Shown here: positions 35,825 to 44,600 of the stretch, piece after piece | Layout: the number at the start of each line of letters is the position of its first letter | How positions within the stretch are numbered: the stretch's first letter is position 1 | DNA from: Devosia sp. | Lineage (GTDB): Bacteria > Pseudomonadota > Alphaproteobacteria > Rhizobiales > Devosiaceae | Assembly (NCBI RefSeq): GCF_028290435.1 | Contig: NZ_JAQGJV010000061.1 | Span: 38,140 to 102,139, forward strand | DNA: 64,000 bases | Direction of reading: 5' to 3' | The notes under the pieces: model-generated | What the model saw: only the letters and a program-made list of their open reading frames with translations | Databases searched by the model: none | Told to the model about the DNA's origin: nothing | Made by a program: the position numbers and the translations under genes

Positions 35825-36052
35825 GTGATTCACTTTTTCGGAATTCTTGAGCTTGGCAACCGCCGTCGCGTGACCGATGCCGAAGCGCCCAATAAGACCA
35901 GCCTGTTCAGCTTCGGCGATGATGAACTGCCCACGCGCCATGAGCTGCTGTCGCCCGCCGAGCAGGATGCCCTTATCCTGACCGGCAAGCAGCCTGAAGA
36001 CTCGGCCGAAGAGCGCCGCTTCACCTATTCGCTGGCTTTCCACGCGCATTGA
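35825..36052 (+). CDS. small hypothetical protein
   Basis: The 75-residue product is soluble, with a hydrophobic start (MIHFFGILELGN) and an acidic middle. No family is recognised. The start is a GTG with GGAGG 8 bases upstream; a longer ATG frame lacks a ribosome site. It lies 19 bases before the FAD oxidoreductase gene in the same direction and may be cotranscribed. Confidence 0.6.
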   Translation: MIHFFGILELGNRRRVTDAEAPNKTSLFSFGDDELPTRHELLSPAEQDALILTGKQPEDSAEERRFTYSLAFHAH

Positions 36053-36071
36053 AACCACTTATTGGGGCACC

Positions 36072-37439
36072 ATGAGCGCCTCACAACACGGCCGTCCATC
36101 GGTCACCATTATCGGCGGCGGCGCCAGCGGCGTATTGCTGGCCGCGCACCTGTTGCGAGACCCGGATACCGATATCCGCGTCACGCTGATCGAGCGGCGC
36201 GGCCAGTTCGGGCAGGGGGTCGCCTATTCGGCCCGCTCGCGCGATCACCTGGTCAATGTCCCCGCCAGCGGCATGAGCGCTTTTGCCGATGATCCCGAGC
36301 ATTTCTGGCGCTGGCTGCAAACCAAGGGGTTTCCGGCCCCGCAAGGCGCCTGGGTCTTTGCCCCACGCCGCCTCTATGGCGCCTATCTGGGCGATGTCCT
36401 CGCCGCCGCCGGCCAGTCGCATCCGGGCCGCCTGATCGTCCTCGCCGAGGAGGTCCTGTCGGTTCAGCAAACCAAATCCGGCGTCGAAACCGTTCTCGCC
36501 AATGGCACCAGCGTCATCAGCCACCACGCCGTGCTCGCCGTCGGCCACGAAACCCAGCCGGCACGCGGCCGTGGTCTCGCTGTCACCGTGGGCTCGGATC
36601 GCGATACGCCGCTCGATCGCGACGCCGAGGTGATGATCCTGGGCTCGGGCCTGTCCATGGTCGACGCCTGGCTGACCCTGGCGCAGGCCGAGCATCGCGG
36701 GCCCATTTTGGTGGTCTCGCGCAACGGCTTCCTGCCCAAGGGCCACAAGAACGTACCCCCGCTCAGCATCGACGCGGCCGACGTGCCCTTCGGCACCAAT
36801 ATCAATTATCTCCTGCGCTGGTTCCGCGACCTCGTCGCCACCACCATCGCCGAGGGTGGCGATTGGCGCCAGGTCGTCGATGGCCTCCGCCCCTACAACC
36901 AGCGGCTCTGGCAAAGCTGGTCGCTACACTCCAAGCGCCAGTTCCTGCGCCATCTGCGCCCTTGGTGGAATATTCACCGCCATCGCCTGCCGCCGGACCT
37001 GCATCAGCGCATGACCCGCGCCGTCGCCACCGGCCAGGTCCAGTTGATCGCCGGCAATTTCACCGGCATCGAGCGCCATGGCTCCGGCGTCCGTGCCACC
37101 ATCCGCCGCCGGGGCACGACCGAACTGCAAACCCTCGACGTCGCCCGCGTCTATGATTGCGGCGGCGTCAGTGTCGATGTTGCGGCCAGCTCCAATCCTG
37201 TGATTCGCGACCTCGTCGCCACCAGCCATGCCCGGCCGGACACGCTGCATATCGGGCTCGATGTTTCCGACGACTGCGCCGTCATCGATGCCGACGGCAA
37301 AACCTCGCCGCGCCTGCTGGTCGCTGGCCCACTGACGCGCGGCAAATTCTTTGAAATCGAAGCCATTCCCGACATCCGCCTGCAATGCGCACGGATTGCG
37401 AAAAGGCTGTTGGAAGCCAAGCTGCAGGATGCTGGGTAG
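36072..37439 (+). CDS. FAD/NAD(P)-binding oxidoreductase
   Basis: The 455-residue product has an N-terminal dinucleotide motif VTIIGGGASGVLLA (residues 11-24) and a second one near MILGSGLSMVDAWLTL. It has the AYSARSRDHLVNVPASGMSAF segment of the FAD-NAD(P)-binding (NAD_binding_9, HcaE-like) group found widely in Hyphomicrobiales. No substrate can be assigned. It is probably cytoplasmic because no signal is present. Confidence 0.8.
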   Translation: MSASQHGRPSVTIIGGGASGVLLAAHLLRDPDTDIRVTLIERRGQFGQGVAYSARSRDHLVNVPASGMSAFADDPEHFWRWLQTKGFPAPQGAWVFAPRRLYGAYLGDVLAAAGQSHPGRLIVLAEEVLSVQQTKSGVETVLANGTSVISHHAVLAVGHETQPARGRGLAVTVGSDRDTPLDRDAEVMILGSGLSMVDAWLTLAQAEHRGPILVVSRNGFLPKGHKNVPPLSIDAADVPFGTNINYLLRWFRDLVATTIAEGGDWRQVVDGLRPYNQRLWQSWSLHSKRQFLRHLRPWWNIHRHRLPPDLHQRMTRAVATGQVQLIAGNFTGIERHGSGVRATIRRRGTTELQTLDVARVYDCGGVSVDVAASSNPVIRDLVATSHARPDTLHIGLDVSDDCAVIDADGKTSPRLLVAGPLTRGKFFEIEAIPDIRLQCARIAKRLLEAKLQDAG

Positions 37440-37456
37440 GCCGGGCAGGGCCGTCC

Positions 37457-37609
37457 TTACAACAGCGTCATCATCATCGCGCCGGCCACCGCCACGATGC
37501 CGAACGCCGTCAGCCCCGCCACCAGCACCATCAGCTGTGCCCGCTGCACATGACTGGCCACGCGTGCCTTGCTGCGCACCACCGCAATACCGTCGTCAAT
37601 ATCTGCCAT
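37457..37609 (-). CDS. small single-pass membrane protein
   Basis: A 50-residue frame has a charged N-terminus (MADIDDGIAVVRSKARVAS) and one hydrophobic helix over the last 25 residues, ending in MMMTLL. GAGGGG lies about 8 bases upstream of the ATG. It is antisense-free and convergent with the FAD oxidoreductase gene. No family is recognised; the layout recalls the small membrane protein at 39244-39420. Confidence 0.65.
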   Translation of the reverse strand: MADIDDGIAVVRSKARVASHVQRAQLMVLVAGLTAFGIVAVAGAMMMTLL

Positions 37610-37826
37610 CGGATTGTCCCCTCGTGCCGCCACAGAATGCGCCGGTCAATCGAATGGGGTAGCCGCCTTGAAAGGCTGTTTCTCACCCTGCCCAGGCAAG
37701 GTAGTCTGACCCCGGGGAGGTGCGGATAACTTCCCGGCAACGCAGTTAATTTACATAAAATGCCACACATCCAAATCTTGTATGGTAGATATTGATCTGC
37801 TTGCCCGTTCGTGCCACACCTTTGCC

Positions 37827-39242
37827 ATGACCTTCCCAGCCCATCTGCATCCCGATCGCTTGTTCCCCGCCGCCGAGCCCGCCCGCTCCATCGCCCGCGA
37901 GCTTTATCCCGCGGTCAAGGACTTGCCGCTGATCAGCCCGCATGGCCATACCGATCCGGCCTGGTTCGCCAACAACCAGCGCTTTTCCGATGCCGCCAGC
38001 ATGTTCCTCACCCCCGATCATTACGTGCTGCGCCTGCTGCGCAGCCGGGGACTGAGCTATGACGATCTCGGCGTGCCCCGCAAGGACGGCACGCCCGTTG
38101 CCGATGGTCGCGCCGCCTGGCACCTGTTCGCCGCCAATTATCACCTCTTCGCCGCCACGCCATCCAAGCTGTGGATCGATCACTCGCTGCAGTTCGCCTT
38201 CGGCATCGATACCGAACTGACGCCTGCCACCGCCGACGCCATTTTCGACACCATTGGCGCCCGCCTCGCCGATCCCGACCTCTTGCCGCGCGCCATTTTG
38301 GACCGCGCCAATGTCGAGGTCATCGCCACCACCGAATTCGCGCTCGACCCGCTCAAGCATCATCAGTCCATGTTGGCCGATGGCTATATCGGCCGCGTGC
38401 GCACTACCTATCGCCCCGATGACGTGACTGATCCCAGCCGCGCCGCCATCGTGGAAAACCTGCAGCGGTTTGGCGAAATCACCGGCGAAAACATCGCCAC
38501 TTGGGCCGGCCTGATCGACGCCCACCGCAATCGCCGCGAATATTTCCGCCGCTTCGGCGCTGTCGCTACGGACCACGGTGTGCCGACCGCCATGACCGCC
38601 GACCTGCCGCTGGTAGAAAAGCAGGCATTGCTCGACAAGGTCTTGTCTGGCCGTCACGACGCCGCCGATGCTGAACTGTTCCGCGCCCAGATGATGACCG
38701 AAATGGCTCTACTATCGGTCGAGGACGGCATGGTCATGCAGATCCATGCCGGCTCGCGCCGTAATACCGATCCTCTTCTGATGAATGAACGCGGCACCGA
38801 TCTTGGCGCCGATATTCCCGGCACCACCGACTACGTCAACGGGCTCCGCGCTCTGCTCGGCCGCGCCGGCAATGAGCCAAACCTGCGCCTGATCATGTTC
38901 GTGCTCGACGAAACCACCTACGCGCGCGAGCTGGCGCCGATGGCGGGGTATTGGCCGTCTTTGATGATCGGCCCGCCCTGGTGGTTCCACGATAGCCCGC
39001 AGGGCATTCGCCGCTATCTCGATCAGGTGGTGGAAACCGCCGGCTTCTATAACCTCGCCGGCTTCAACGATGACACGCGCGCTTTGCTGTCGATCCCCGC
39101 CCGCCATGACGTCTGGCGCCGCGAAGTCTGCGGCTTTCTCGCCAATTGGGTCGCCGATCACCGCCTGACGCGGTCATCTGCCGAAGACATCGCCAGGCAC
39201 CTGAGTTATCAGGCGGCCAAGGACGCCTATCGGATCAAGTAG
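37827..39242 (+). CDS. uxaC: glucuronate isomerase (uronate isomerase)
   Basis: The 471-residue product is a UxaC-family isomerase of the amidohydrolase fold, converting D-glucuronate to D-fructuronate or D-galacturonate to D-tagaturonate. The metal motif HGHTDP lies near residue 41. A QIHAGSRRNTDP segment and GPPWWFHDSP near the C-terminal half are typical. Length matches the family. No other uronate genes are adjacent. The start is the ATG before TFPAHLHPDRLF, the usual UxaC N-terminus; an ATG 15 codons upstream is possible. The imperfect ATCT-N8-AGAT repeat near 37774-37789 could be an operator. Confidence 0.92.
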   Translation: MTFPAHLHPDRLFPAAEPARSIARELYPAVKDLPLISPHGHTDPAWFANNQRFSDAASMFLTPDHYVLRLLRSRGLSYDDLGVPRKDGTPVADGRAAWHLFAANYHLFAATPSKLWIDHSLQFAFGIDTELTPATADAIFDTIGARLADPDLLPRAILDRANVEVIATTEFALDPLKHHQSMLADGYIGRVRTTYRPDDVTDPSRAAIVENLQRFGEITGENIATWAGLIDAHRNRREYFRRFGAVATDHGVPTAMTADLPLVEKQALLDKVLSGRHDAADAELFRAQMMTEMALLSVEDGMVMQIHAGSRRNTDPLLMNERGTDLGADIPGTTDYVNGLRALLGRAGNEPNLRLIMFVLDETTYARELAPMAGYWPSLMIGPPWWFHDSPQGIRRYLDQVVETAGFYNLAGFNDDTRALLSIPARHDVWRREVCGFLANWVADHRLTRSSAEDIARHLSYQAAKDAYRIK

Positions 39243-39243
39243 T

Positions 39244-39420
39244 TTAACGCGCCTTCCACAACACCACGATCAACACCACAATGCCGATCCCCAGCAGCGC
39301 CAGCAATCCGCCGGCGCTGGTGGCCACTTGCCGCCCGAACGAGCGGTGCACTTCGTCGGCGGCCAGAATATCCTTGTAGCGGCGTTTGGCGCCGTGCTCG
39401 TCCGCTGTCTGCTGCATCAT
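39244..39420 (-). CDS. small single-pass membrane protein
   Basis: A 58-residue frame has a charged N-terminal half (DEHGAKRRYKDILAADEVHRS) and a hydrophobic C-terminal helix (GGLLALLGIGIVVLIVVLW) with a basic end. GGGGAGGG lies about 8 bases upstream of the double ATG. It begins two bases after the uxaC stop on the other strand. No family is recognised. Confidence 0.6.
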   Translation of the reverse strand: MMQQTADEHGAKRRYKDILAADEVHRSFGRQVATSAGGLLALLGIGIVVLIVVLWKAR

Positions 39421-39609
39421 GATCAGTCCCTCCCCTGGGCTCTGTCTTGCGTCAGCACAGGCTAGACCCGTCAGGTTAACCGGCGTCTTGTCCGTCCCGG
39501 CTTCCTGCCGTTAAGGTTGCCATCGTCCAAAAAGCTATCCTTACCCAAGTGCAAACAGGCCGCAGCCCGATCAAGTTTTGCGTGATATTGCCGGCAAAGG
39601 TCGACGGCG

Positions 39610-39634
39610 GGCGCCATTTTGCTTTAATGGCGCC
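39610..39634 (+). promoter_or_regulatory. hairpin directly before the drug-kinase start codon
   Basis: GGCGCCAT and ATGGCGCC form a perfect 8-bp stem around a 9-base A/T-rich loop ending at the base before the ATG. No Shine-Dalgarno sequence is visible. The hairpin occupies its place and could hold translation in check. Confidence 0.5.
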
Positions 39635-40489
39635 ATGATGAATCAGTCGCCCATCGAAACCGCCCTGAACCGCGCCATGATCCGCTGGTCGCTGACCAAG
39701 TCGACGCCGATTGCCGAAACACCGCGCAGCTGGATTTTCCGTGTCGAGCAGAATGGGCGCAATTTCGCCGTTCTCAAGATCCTCAAGCCCAGGGTCGCGG
39801 TCGAGGAGGGGCGCGGCGCCAAACTGATGAGCTGGTATGGCGGCGATGGCGCGGCCACCATTTTCGACATCCATGGCGATACCATATTTATGGAATGGCT
39901 CGATGGCGGCACCCTGGGTGACGCCGCGCGAAACGGTCATGACGACGAGGCGAGCATCGCCATCTGCACCGTTGTCGCCAATCTGCATCGCCCCAGGACC
40001 GACGCTGCTCCGGATGGCCTTTTGTCCGTCCGCGAGCGCTTCGACGCGCTGTTCACCACCGACATCCGGATCTGGCCCCACACGGCGCGCGACCTCTACG
40101 CCCGCGCCAGCGGCATCGCCTACAAGCTGTTCGACAAGCCGACGGCGGCAATCCCCCTGCATGGCGACCTGCATCACGACAACATCCTGAGCTCGGACCG
40201 GGGCTGGTTGGCGATCGATCCCAAAGGGCTGCTGGGCGATCCAACCTACGATGTGGCCAACGTCTTCCTCAACCCTTTCGGGGCCACCGAACTGTCGGCC
40301 AACCCGCGCCGCATCAATGCGCTGGCCGATATATTTAGCGCCCGCCTTGGCTTTGACCGCAAGCGCGTCCTGGGCTTCGCCGCCGCGCATTCGGGCCTCA
40401 GTGCCTGCTGGAATCTGGCGGATAGTCTGCCGATCACTCACGAACTCGCCCTCCTGCCGCTCCTGCTTAGTGCCTACGATCAAGCCTAG
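39635..40489 (+). CDS. aminoglycoside/hydroxyurea phosphotransferase-family protein
   Basis: The 284-residue product is an APH(6)/Hur-type kinase with the Brenner motif LHGDLHHDNIL (catalytic Asp) and the metal site WLAIDPKGLLGDPTYD. The N-lobe has FAVLKIL. Streptomycin 6-kinases of this family confer resistance when well expressed, but many chromosomal homologues phosphorylate unknown metabolites. No mobile element is adjacent, so acquired resistance is not indicated. A hairpin abuts the start codon. Confidence 0.82.
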   Translation: MMNQSPIETALNRAMIRWSLTKSTPIAETPRSWIFRVEQNGRNFAVLKILKPRVAVEEGRGAKLMSWYGGDGAATIFDIHGDTIFMEWLDGGTLGDAARNGHDDEASIAICTVVANLHRPRTDAAPDGLLSVRERFDALFTTDIRIWPHTARDLYARASGIAYKLFDKPTAAIPLHGDLHHDNILSSDRGWLAIDPKGLLGDPTYDVANVFLNPFGATELSANPRRINALADIFSARLGFDRKRVLGFAAAHSGLSACWNLADSLPITHELALLPLLLSAYDQA

Positions 40490-40507
40490 TCCCAACCGGA
40501 TGCCCCC

Positions 40508-41017
40508 ATGCTCGATTTAACCCGCCGCAGTTTCCTCGTCCTCGGTGCAGCCACCGCACTCAGCGCCTGCGCCTCCACCATGCCCTTGCTGCCAGCGTCC
40601 GCCAGTGCGCACCCCGCTGAACTCACCCGCGAGCAGATCATTGTGGCCATCAATGCGGTGCGCGCCGCCAATGGCGCTCCCGCCTGGAGCTACAATTCGC
40701 AGCTGGAAGACGCCGCCCGCTCGCAGGCGCGCCTGATGGCCTCGAAAAACACCATGAGCCACAATCTCGGTGTCACCCTGCGCGAGCGCGTCACCACCGC
40801 CGGCTATATGGGCGCCGTGGGCGAAAATGTCGGCAAGGGTTATGCCAGCCTGCAGGATGTCATCCAAGGCTGGATGAATTCCCCCAGCCACCGCAAGACG
40901 CTGCTGTCATCGAAGTTCGTGGAATTCGGCCTCGCCACCACGACCGCCTCGAGCGGCAAACGCTACTGGGCCATGATCGCCGGTGGCAGTTTTGATGCCT
41001 GGCGGGTGTATCAGTAG
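40508..41017 (+). CDS. CAP/SCP-domain lipoprotein
   Basis: The 169-residue product starts with a Tat-like TRRSFLVLG and a lipobox LSAC, so it should be a lipoprotein with Cys21 or so as the anchor. A CAP (SCP/PR1) domain fills the rest, with INAVRAANGAPAW, a conserved NTMSHN and GENVGKG motif, and SPSHRKTLL. Such proteins are extracytoplasmic; bacterial functions are poorly known. It lies 18 bases after the drug-kinase gene. Confidence 0.85.
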   Translation: MLDLTRRSFLVLGAATALSACASTMPLLPASASAHPAELTREQIIVAINAVRAANGAPAWSYNSQLEDAARSQARLMASKNTMSHNLGVTLRERVTTAGYMGAVGENVGKGYASLQDVIQGWMNSPSHRKTLLSSKFVEFGLATTTASSGKRYWAMIAGGSFDAWRVYQ

Positions 41018-41055
41018 GGGCGGCTCGACGGCGGACATGCCGGCGTTCGCGGCCG

Positions 41056-41173
41056 TCACCCCCTCCCAGCCTCCCCCATCAAGGGGGAGGTGTCTGCCGA
41101 TGGGTTGACCGAATTTGGTCAAACGAGTGGAGCGGCCACCTCCCCCCTTGATGGGGGATGAGGGAGGGGTGGC
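41056..41173. repeat. REP-type long inverted repeat, copy A (downstream of glpK)
   Basis: Two arms of about 37 bases, each with an inner CCTCCCCC-ATCAA-GGGGGAGG hairpin, face each other across a 43-base centre containing GGGTTGAcC and GAGTGGAG. A second copy of the same design lies at 42781-42900. It sits between convergent genes and could terminate both. Confidence 0.75.
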
Positions 41174-41194
41174 GTTTAGCCCCGATCCGTCACC

Positions 41195-42682
41195 TCAGCT
41201 CAACAACGTCCGCCTCACCGCCAAATCCCAACCCTTCACCTTCCGCTTGCGCTCGGCAGCCGCCATCTTCGGCTCAAACCGCTCATCGCGCGCCCAGCTT
41301 TCCCCAAACGCCTTCGCGTCCGGCCACACCCCGGCACGATACCCCGCCAACCACGCCGCCCCCAGCGCCGTGGTTTCCAAAATCACCGGCCGGTCGACCG
41401 GCGCGTCGAGAATGTCGGCCAGAAACTGCATGGTCCAGTCCGACGCCACCATGCCGCCATCCACCCGCAGCACCGTCTCGCCGCCGGCCTTCCAGTCCTT
41501 GCGCATGGCCTCCAGCAGGTCGCGCGTCTGGTAGCAAACCGCCTCCAGCGCCGCCTTGGCGATTTCCGCCGGCCCCGAATTGCGCGTCAGCCCATAGATG
41601 GCGCCGCGCGCTTCAGCGTCCCACCACGGCGCACCCAGCCCGACAAAGGCCGGCACCATATAGACATTCTGGCTCGGGTCGGCGGTCAGCGCCAGCGGCC
41701 CGGTTTCCTTGGCCTCTTTGACCAGCTTCAGCCCATCGCGAATCCACTGCACCGCCGCTCCGGCGATGAAGATCGAGCCTTCCAGCGCATATGTTGTCTT
41801 GCCATCCAGCCGATAGGCGATCGTCGTCAACAGCCGGTTCTTGCTCCGCACCAGGTCCGCCCCGGTATTGAGCACCGCAAAGCACCCCGTGCCGTAGGTC
41901 GATTTCAGCATCCCCGGCGCAAAGCATGCCTGTCCGATGGTGGCTGCATGCTGGTCGCCCGCCACGCCCAAAATCGGGATCGCCGCGCCGAACAACTCCG
42001 CCTCCGTCACCCCAAAGTCATCGGCACAATCCTTGACCTCGGGCAGCAGCGCCGCCGGCACGTCCAACAGCTTCAGCAGCGCCTTGTCCCACTCATTGCT
42101 CTCGATGTTGAACAGCAGCGTCCGGCTCGCATTGGTGGCGTCCGTCGCGTGCACCTTGCCGCCGGTCAGCTGCCAGATCAAAAAGCTGTCTATCGTCCCG
42201 AATGCCAGCTCGCCCGCCTCGGCCCGTTTGCGCGCACCCTTCACATTATCCAGCAGCCATTTGATCTTGGTGCCCGAAAAATACGGGTCGAGCAGCAGCC
42301 CCGTTTTCTTGCTCACGATCTTCTCGTGCCCGGCCTTGCGCAGTTTCGCGCATAGCCCCGCCGTCCGCCGATCCTGCCACACGATGGCGTTATGAATGGG
42401 CTTGCCCGTCGCCCGGTCCCAGATCAGCGTCGTTTCGCGCTGATTGGTGATGCCGATCGCCGCGATATCCTTGGCCGTCAGCTTGGCACTCTTGAGCGCG
42501 GTTTTCACCGCCCAGACCACTGAGTCCCAGATTTCCTCCGGATCATGCTCCACCCAGCCATCCTGCGGAAAATACTGGGTAAATTCCTTCTGCCCGCTCC
42601 CGGCAATGGTGCGGTCCGGTGCAAACACGATGGCCCGGGTCGATGTGGTGCCTTGATCGATTGCCAGAATGTATTTGGTCAT
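41195..42682 (-). CDS. glpK: glycerol kinase
   Basis: The 495-residue product is a standard FGGY glycerol kinase phosphorylating glycerol to sn-glycerol-3-phosphate. It has [10 protein letters not shown] at the N-terminus, the catalytic GDQHAA, TYGTGCF, and [16 protein letters not shown] precedes the ATG by 7 bases. It lies downstream of glpD on the same strand, separated by a REP-type repeat. All catalytic residues missing in the paralogue at 1-900 are present here. Confidence 0.96.
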   Translation of the reverse strand: MTKYILAIDQGTTSTRAIVFAPDRTIAGSGQKEFTQYFPQDGWVEHDPEEIWDSVVWAVKTALKSAKLTAKDIAAIGITNQRETTLIWDRATGKPIHNAIVWQDRRTAGLCAKLRKAGHEKIVSKKTGLLLDPYFSGTKIKWLLDNVKGARKRAEAGELAFGTIDSFLIWQLTGGKVHATDATNASRTLLFNIESNEWDKALLKLLDVPAALLPEVKDCADDFGVTEAELFGAAIPILGVAGDQHAATIGQACFAPGMLKSTYGTGCFAVLNTGADLVRSKNRLLTTIAYRLDGKTTYALEGSIFIAGAAVQWIRDGLKLVKEAKETGPLALTADPSQNVYMVPAFVGLGAPWWDAEARGAIYGLTRNSGPAEIAKAALEAVCYQTRDLLEAMRKDWKAGGETVLRVDGGMVASDWTMQFLADILDAPVDRPVILETTALGAAWLAGYRAGVWPDAKAFGESWARDERFEPKMAAAERKRKVKGWDLAVRRTLLS

Positions 42683-42780
42683 CAAATTCTCCTCCGAGGC
42701 CGGCTTCCCGGTTCTGTCGTCTCCCTTCCCCTTGTGGGGAGGCTCGAGGGCGAGGGCATTTCCGAGCTCTACTCTCGGCC

Positions 42781-42900
42781 CCACCCCCTCCCATCCTCCC
42801 CCATCAAGGGGGAGGTGCCGTCTTGTGGGTTGAACCCTATCGAGTTCAAAGAGTGGAGAGAAACCTCCCCCTTGATGGGGGAGGTAGGAGGGGGTGATGG
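42781..42900. repeat. REP-type long inverted repeat, copy B (between glpD and glpK)
   Basis: Same design as the element at 41056-41173. Arms begin CCACCCCCTCCC and contain the inner hairpin CCTCCCCC-ATCAA-GGGGGAGG. A 45-base centre carries GGGTTGAaC and GAGTGGAG. It lies inside the glpD-glpK transcription unit and could change the ratio of the two products. Confidence 0.75.
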
Positions 42901-42912
42901 GTTAGCCCTGAC

Positions 42913-44412
42913 CTAGGTGGCACTGGCCAAATATCCCTCCAGCCGCGCCACATCCTCCGGCCCGACCCTCAGCCCCACCTTCGTGCGCCGCCAGAGCACA
43001 TCCTGCGCCGTGCGCGCCCATTCATTGGCGACTAGGTGATCCACCTCGCGCCCATAAAGGTCCGCCCCGAAATGCGGCTCCAGTTCCTCCAACGACCCGG
43101 CATTCCCCAAAATCACCCGCGCCCGCGTGCCGTACAACCGGGTCAGCCGATAGGCCAGCTTCGGCGGCAGCCACGCATAATCCTTCACCAGCCGCCGCAC
43201 TTCGGCATCGAACGCCAGCGGCCCGAAATCCCCACCCGGAAACTTCGCCACCTTCGTCCAAGCCGGGCCCTTCTTGCCCAGCACCTCCTCGATCTTCTCC
43301 AGCACCGACTCCGCCAGCCGCCGCGAGGTCGTCAGCTTGCCGCCGAACACGTTGATCGCCGCGCCCTCGGCCATGCTGCCATCTACCTTGAGCACATAGT
43401 CGCGCGTCGCTTCCTGCGCAGCGCTGGCGCCATCGTCGAACAGCGGCCGCACGCCCGAATAGGTCCAGACGATCTCGGCCCGCGTCACGGGCTTGGTGAA
43501 ATATTCGCTGGCCGCCGCGCACAGGTAATCGATCTCGTCTTCGCTGATTTTGACGTCTTTCGGATCGTCCTTGTAGTCGAGGTCGGTCGTGCCAATCAGC
43601 GTATAATCCTGCTCATAGGGGATGGCGAAGATGATCCGCCCGTCGGCATTCTGGAAAATATAGCAGCGGTCGTGGTCATAGAGCTTGTTGACGACGATGT
43701 GGCTGCCCTTGACCAGCCGCACATTGTGGCCGCCATTCTTGCCCATCACGCCATTGATGACGCCATCCACCCACGGCCCCGCCGCGTTGACGATCAGGCT
43801 GGCGCGTACCTTGGTCACGACGCCGGCCTCATCGCGCATCTCAATCGCCCATTGCCCGCCATCACGGCGCACGCTGGTCACCTTGGTGCGCACCCGCACC
43901 TCTGCCCCTCGGTCGGCCGCGTCGCGGGCGTTCATCACCACGAAGCGCGCATCGTCGACCCAGCAATCGGAATATTCGAAACCGGTGCGATAGTCACCCT
44001 TGAGCGGCTTGCCGGTCACATCGGTGCGCAGGTCCAGCGTCTTGGTGGGCGGCAGCAGCCGGCGCCCGCCCATATAGTCATACATCGCCAGCCCGGCGCG
44101 CAGCACCAAGGCGGGCCGCAGCCCCTTGTGATGCGGCAGCACGAAGCGCAGCGGCCGGATGATATGCGGCGCATTGGCCCACAGCACTTCGCGCTCCGCC
44201 AGCGCCTCATGCACCAGGCGGAATTCGTAATGCTCCAGGTACCGCAGCCCGCCATGCACCAGCTTGGTCGCCGCCGACGAGGTGCCGGAGGCGAGATCGT
44301 TCATCTCCGCCAGCATCACCGAATAGCCACGGCCCACTGCGTCGCGCGCCACGCTGGTTCCGTTGATGCCCCCGCCGATGACGAAAATATCGAAGGTTTT
44401 GCCAGCGGCCAT
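42913..44412 (-). CDS. glpD: glycerol-3-phosphate dehydrogenase, aerobic
   Basis: The 499-residue product is a GlpD-type FAD enzyme oxidising sn-glycerol-3-phosphate to dihydroxyacetone phosphate at the membrane quinone pool. FAD motif VIGGGINGTSVARDA lies at the N-terminus, followed by the TSSAATKLVHGGLRYLE block. The start is uncertain among three in-frame codons; the third has GGAG at 9 bases spacing and was chosen. It is first in the order glpD-glpK, under two candidate GlpR sites. Confidence 0.95.
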   Translation of the reverse strand: MAAGKTFDIFVIGGGINGTSVARDAVGRGYSVMLAEMNDLASGTSSAATKLVHGGLRYLEHYEFRLVHEALAEREVLWANAPHIIRPLRFVLPHHKGLRPALVLRAGLAMYDYMGGRRLLPPTKTLDLRTDVTGKPLKGDYRTGFEYSDCWVDDARFVVMNARDAADRGAEVRVRTKVTSVRRDGGQWAIEMRDEAGVVTKVRASLIVNAAGPWVDGVINGVMGKNGGHNVRLVKGSHIVVNKLYDHDRCYIFQNADGRIIFAIPYEQDYTLIGTTDLDYKDDPKDVKISEDEIDYLCAAASEYFTKPVTRAEIVWTYSGVRPLFDDGASAAQEATRDYVLKVDGSMAEGAAINVFGGKLTTSRRLAESVLEKIEEVLGKKGPAWTKVAKFPGGDFGPLAFDAEVRRLVKDYAWLPPKLAYRLTRLYGTRARVILGNAGSLEELEPHFGADLYGREVDHLVANEWARTAQDVLWRRTKVGLRVGPEDVARLEGYLASAT

Positions 44413-44435
44413 CTGCATCTGCTCCAAGGAGTTAT

Positions 44436-44486
44436 GTTTCGTTTTATACGCGAACTGAGATTAATCCGAAAGATTTTAGTTTCGTT
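44436..44486 (-). promoter_or_regulatory. candidate DeoR/GlpR operator pair before glpD
   Basis: Two direct copies of AACGAAAC (minus strand; GTTTCGTT on plus at 44436-44443 and 44479-44486) lie 43 bases apart, 24-75 bases upstream of glpD. The wider similarity is AACGAAAC followed by A/T-rich TAA. GlpR/DeoR repressors bind repeats of this CGAAA type. No glpR gene is in the window. Confidence 0.45.
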
Positions 44487-44600
44487 ATCCGGCGTCGGCC
44501 GGCCTATGCACTAACCACAACGTATCTTCCATACTAGCGCCATTGACCCAATTGTCTGAGGGGGTTAGGGCAGGGCGTCTTTCGGCCCCGGATCCCGGCC

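Noticed and set aside
37774..37789. UxuR/ExuR operator before uxaC
   Set aside because: The ATCT-N8-AGAT repeat is short and does not match the known hexuronate operator, so it is only mentioned in the uxaC entry.
39635..40489. Acquired aminoglycoside resistance gene
   Set aside because: No mobile element, integron or plasmid sign nearby and base composition like its neighbours; probably an intrinsic kinase.
43036..44514. A 492-codon open frame on the plus strand over glpD
   Set aside because: Shadow of glpD, no ribosome site and no recognisable fold.
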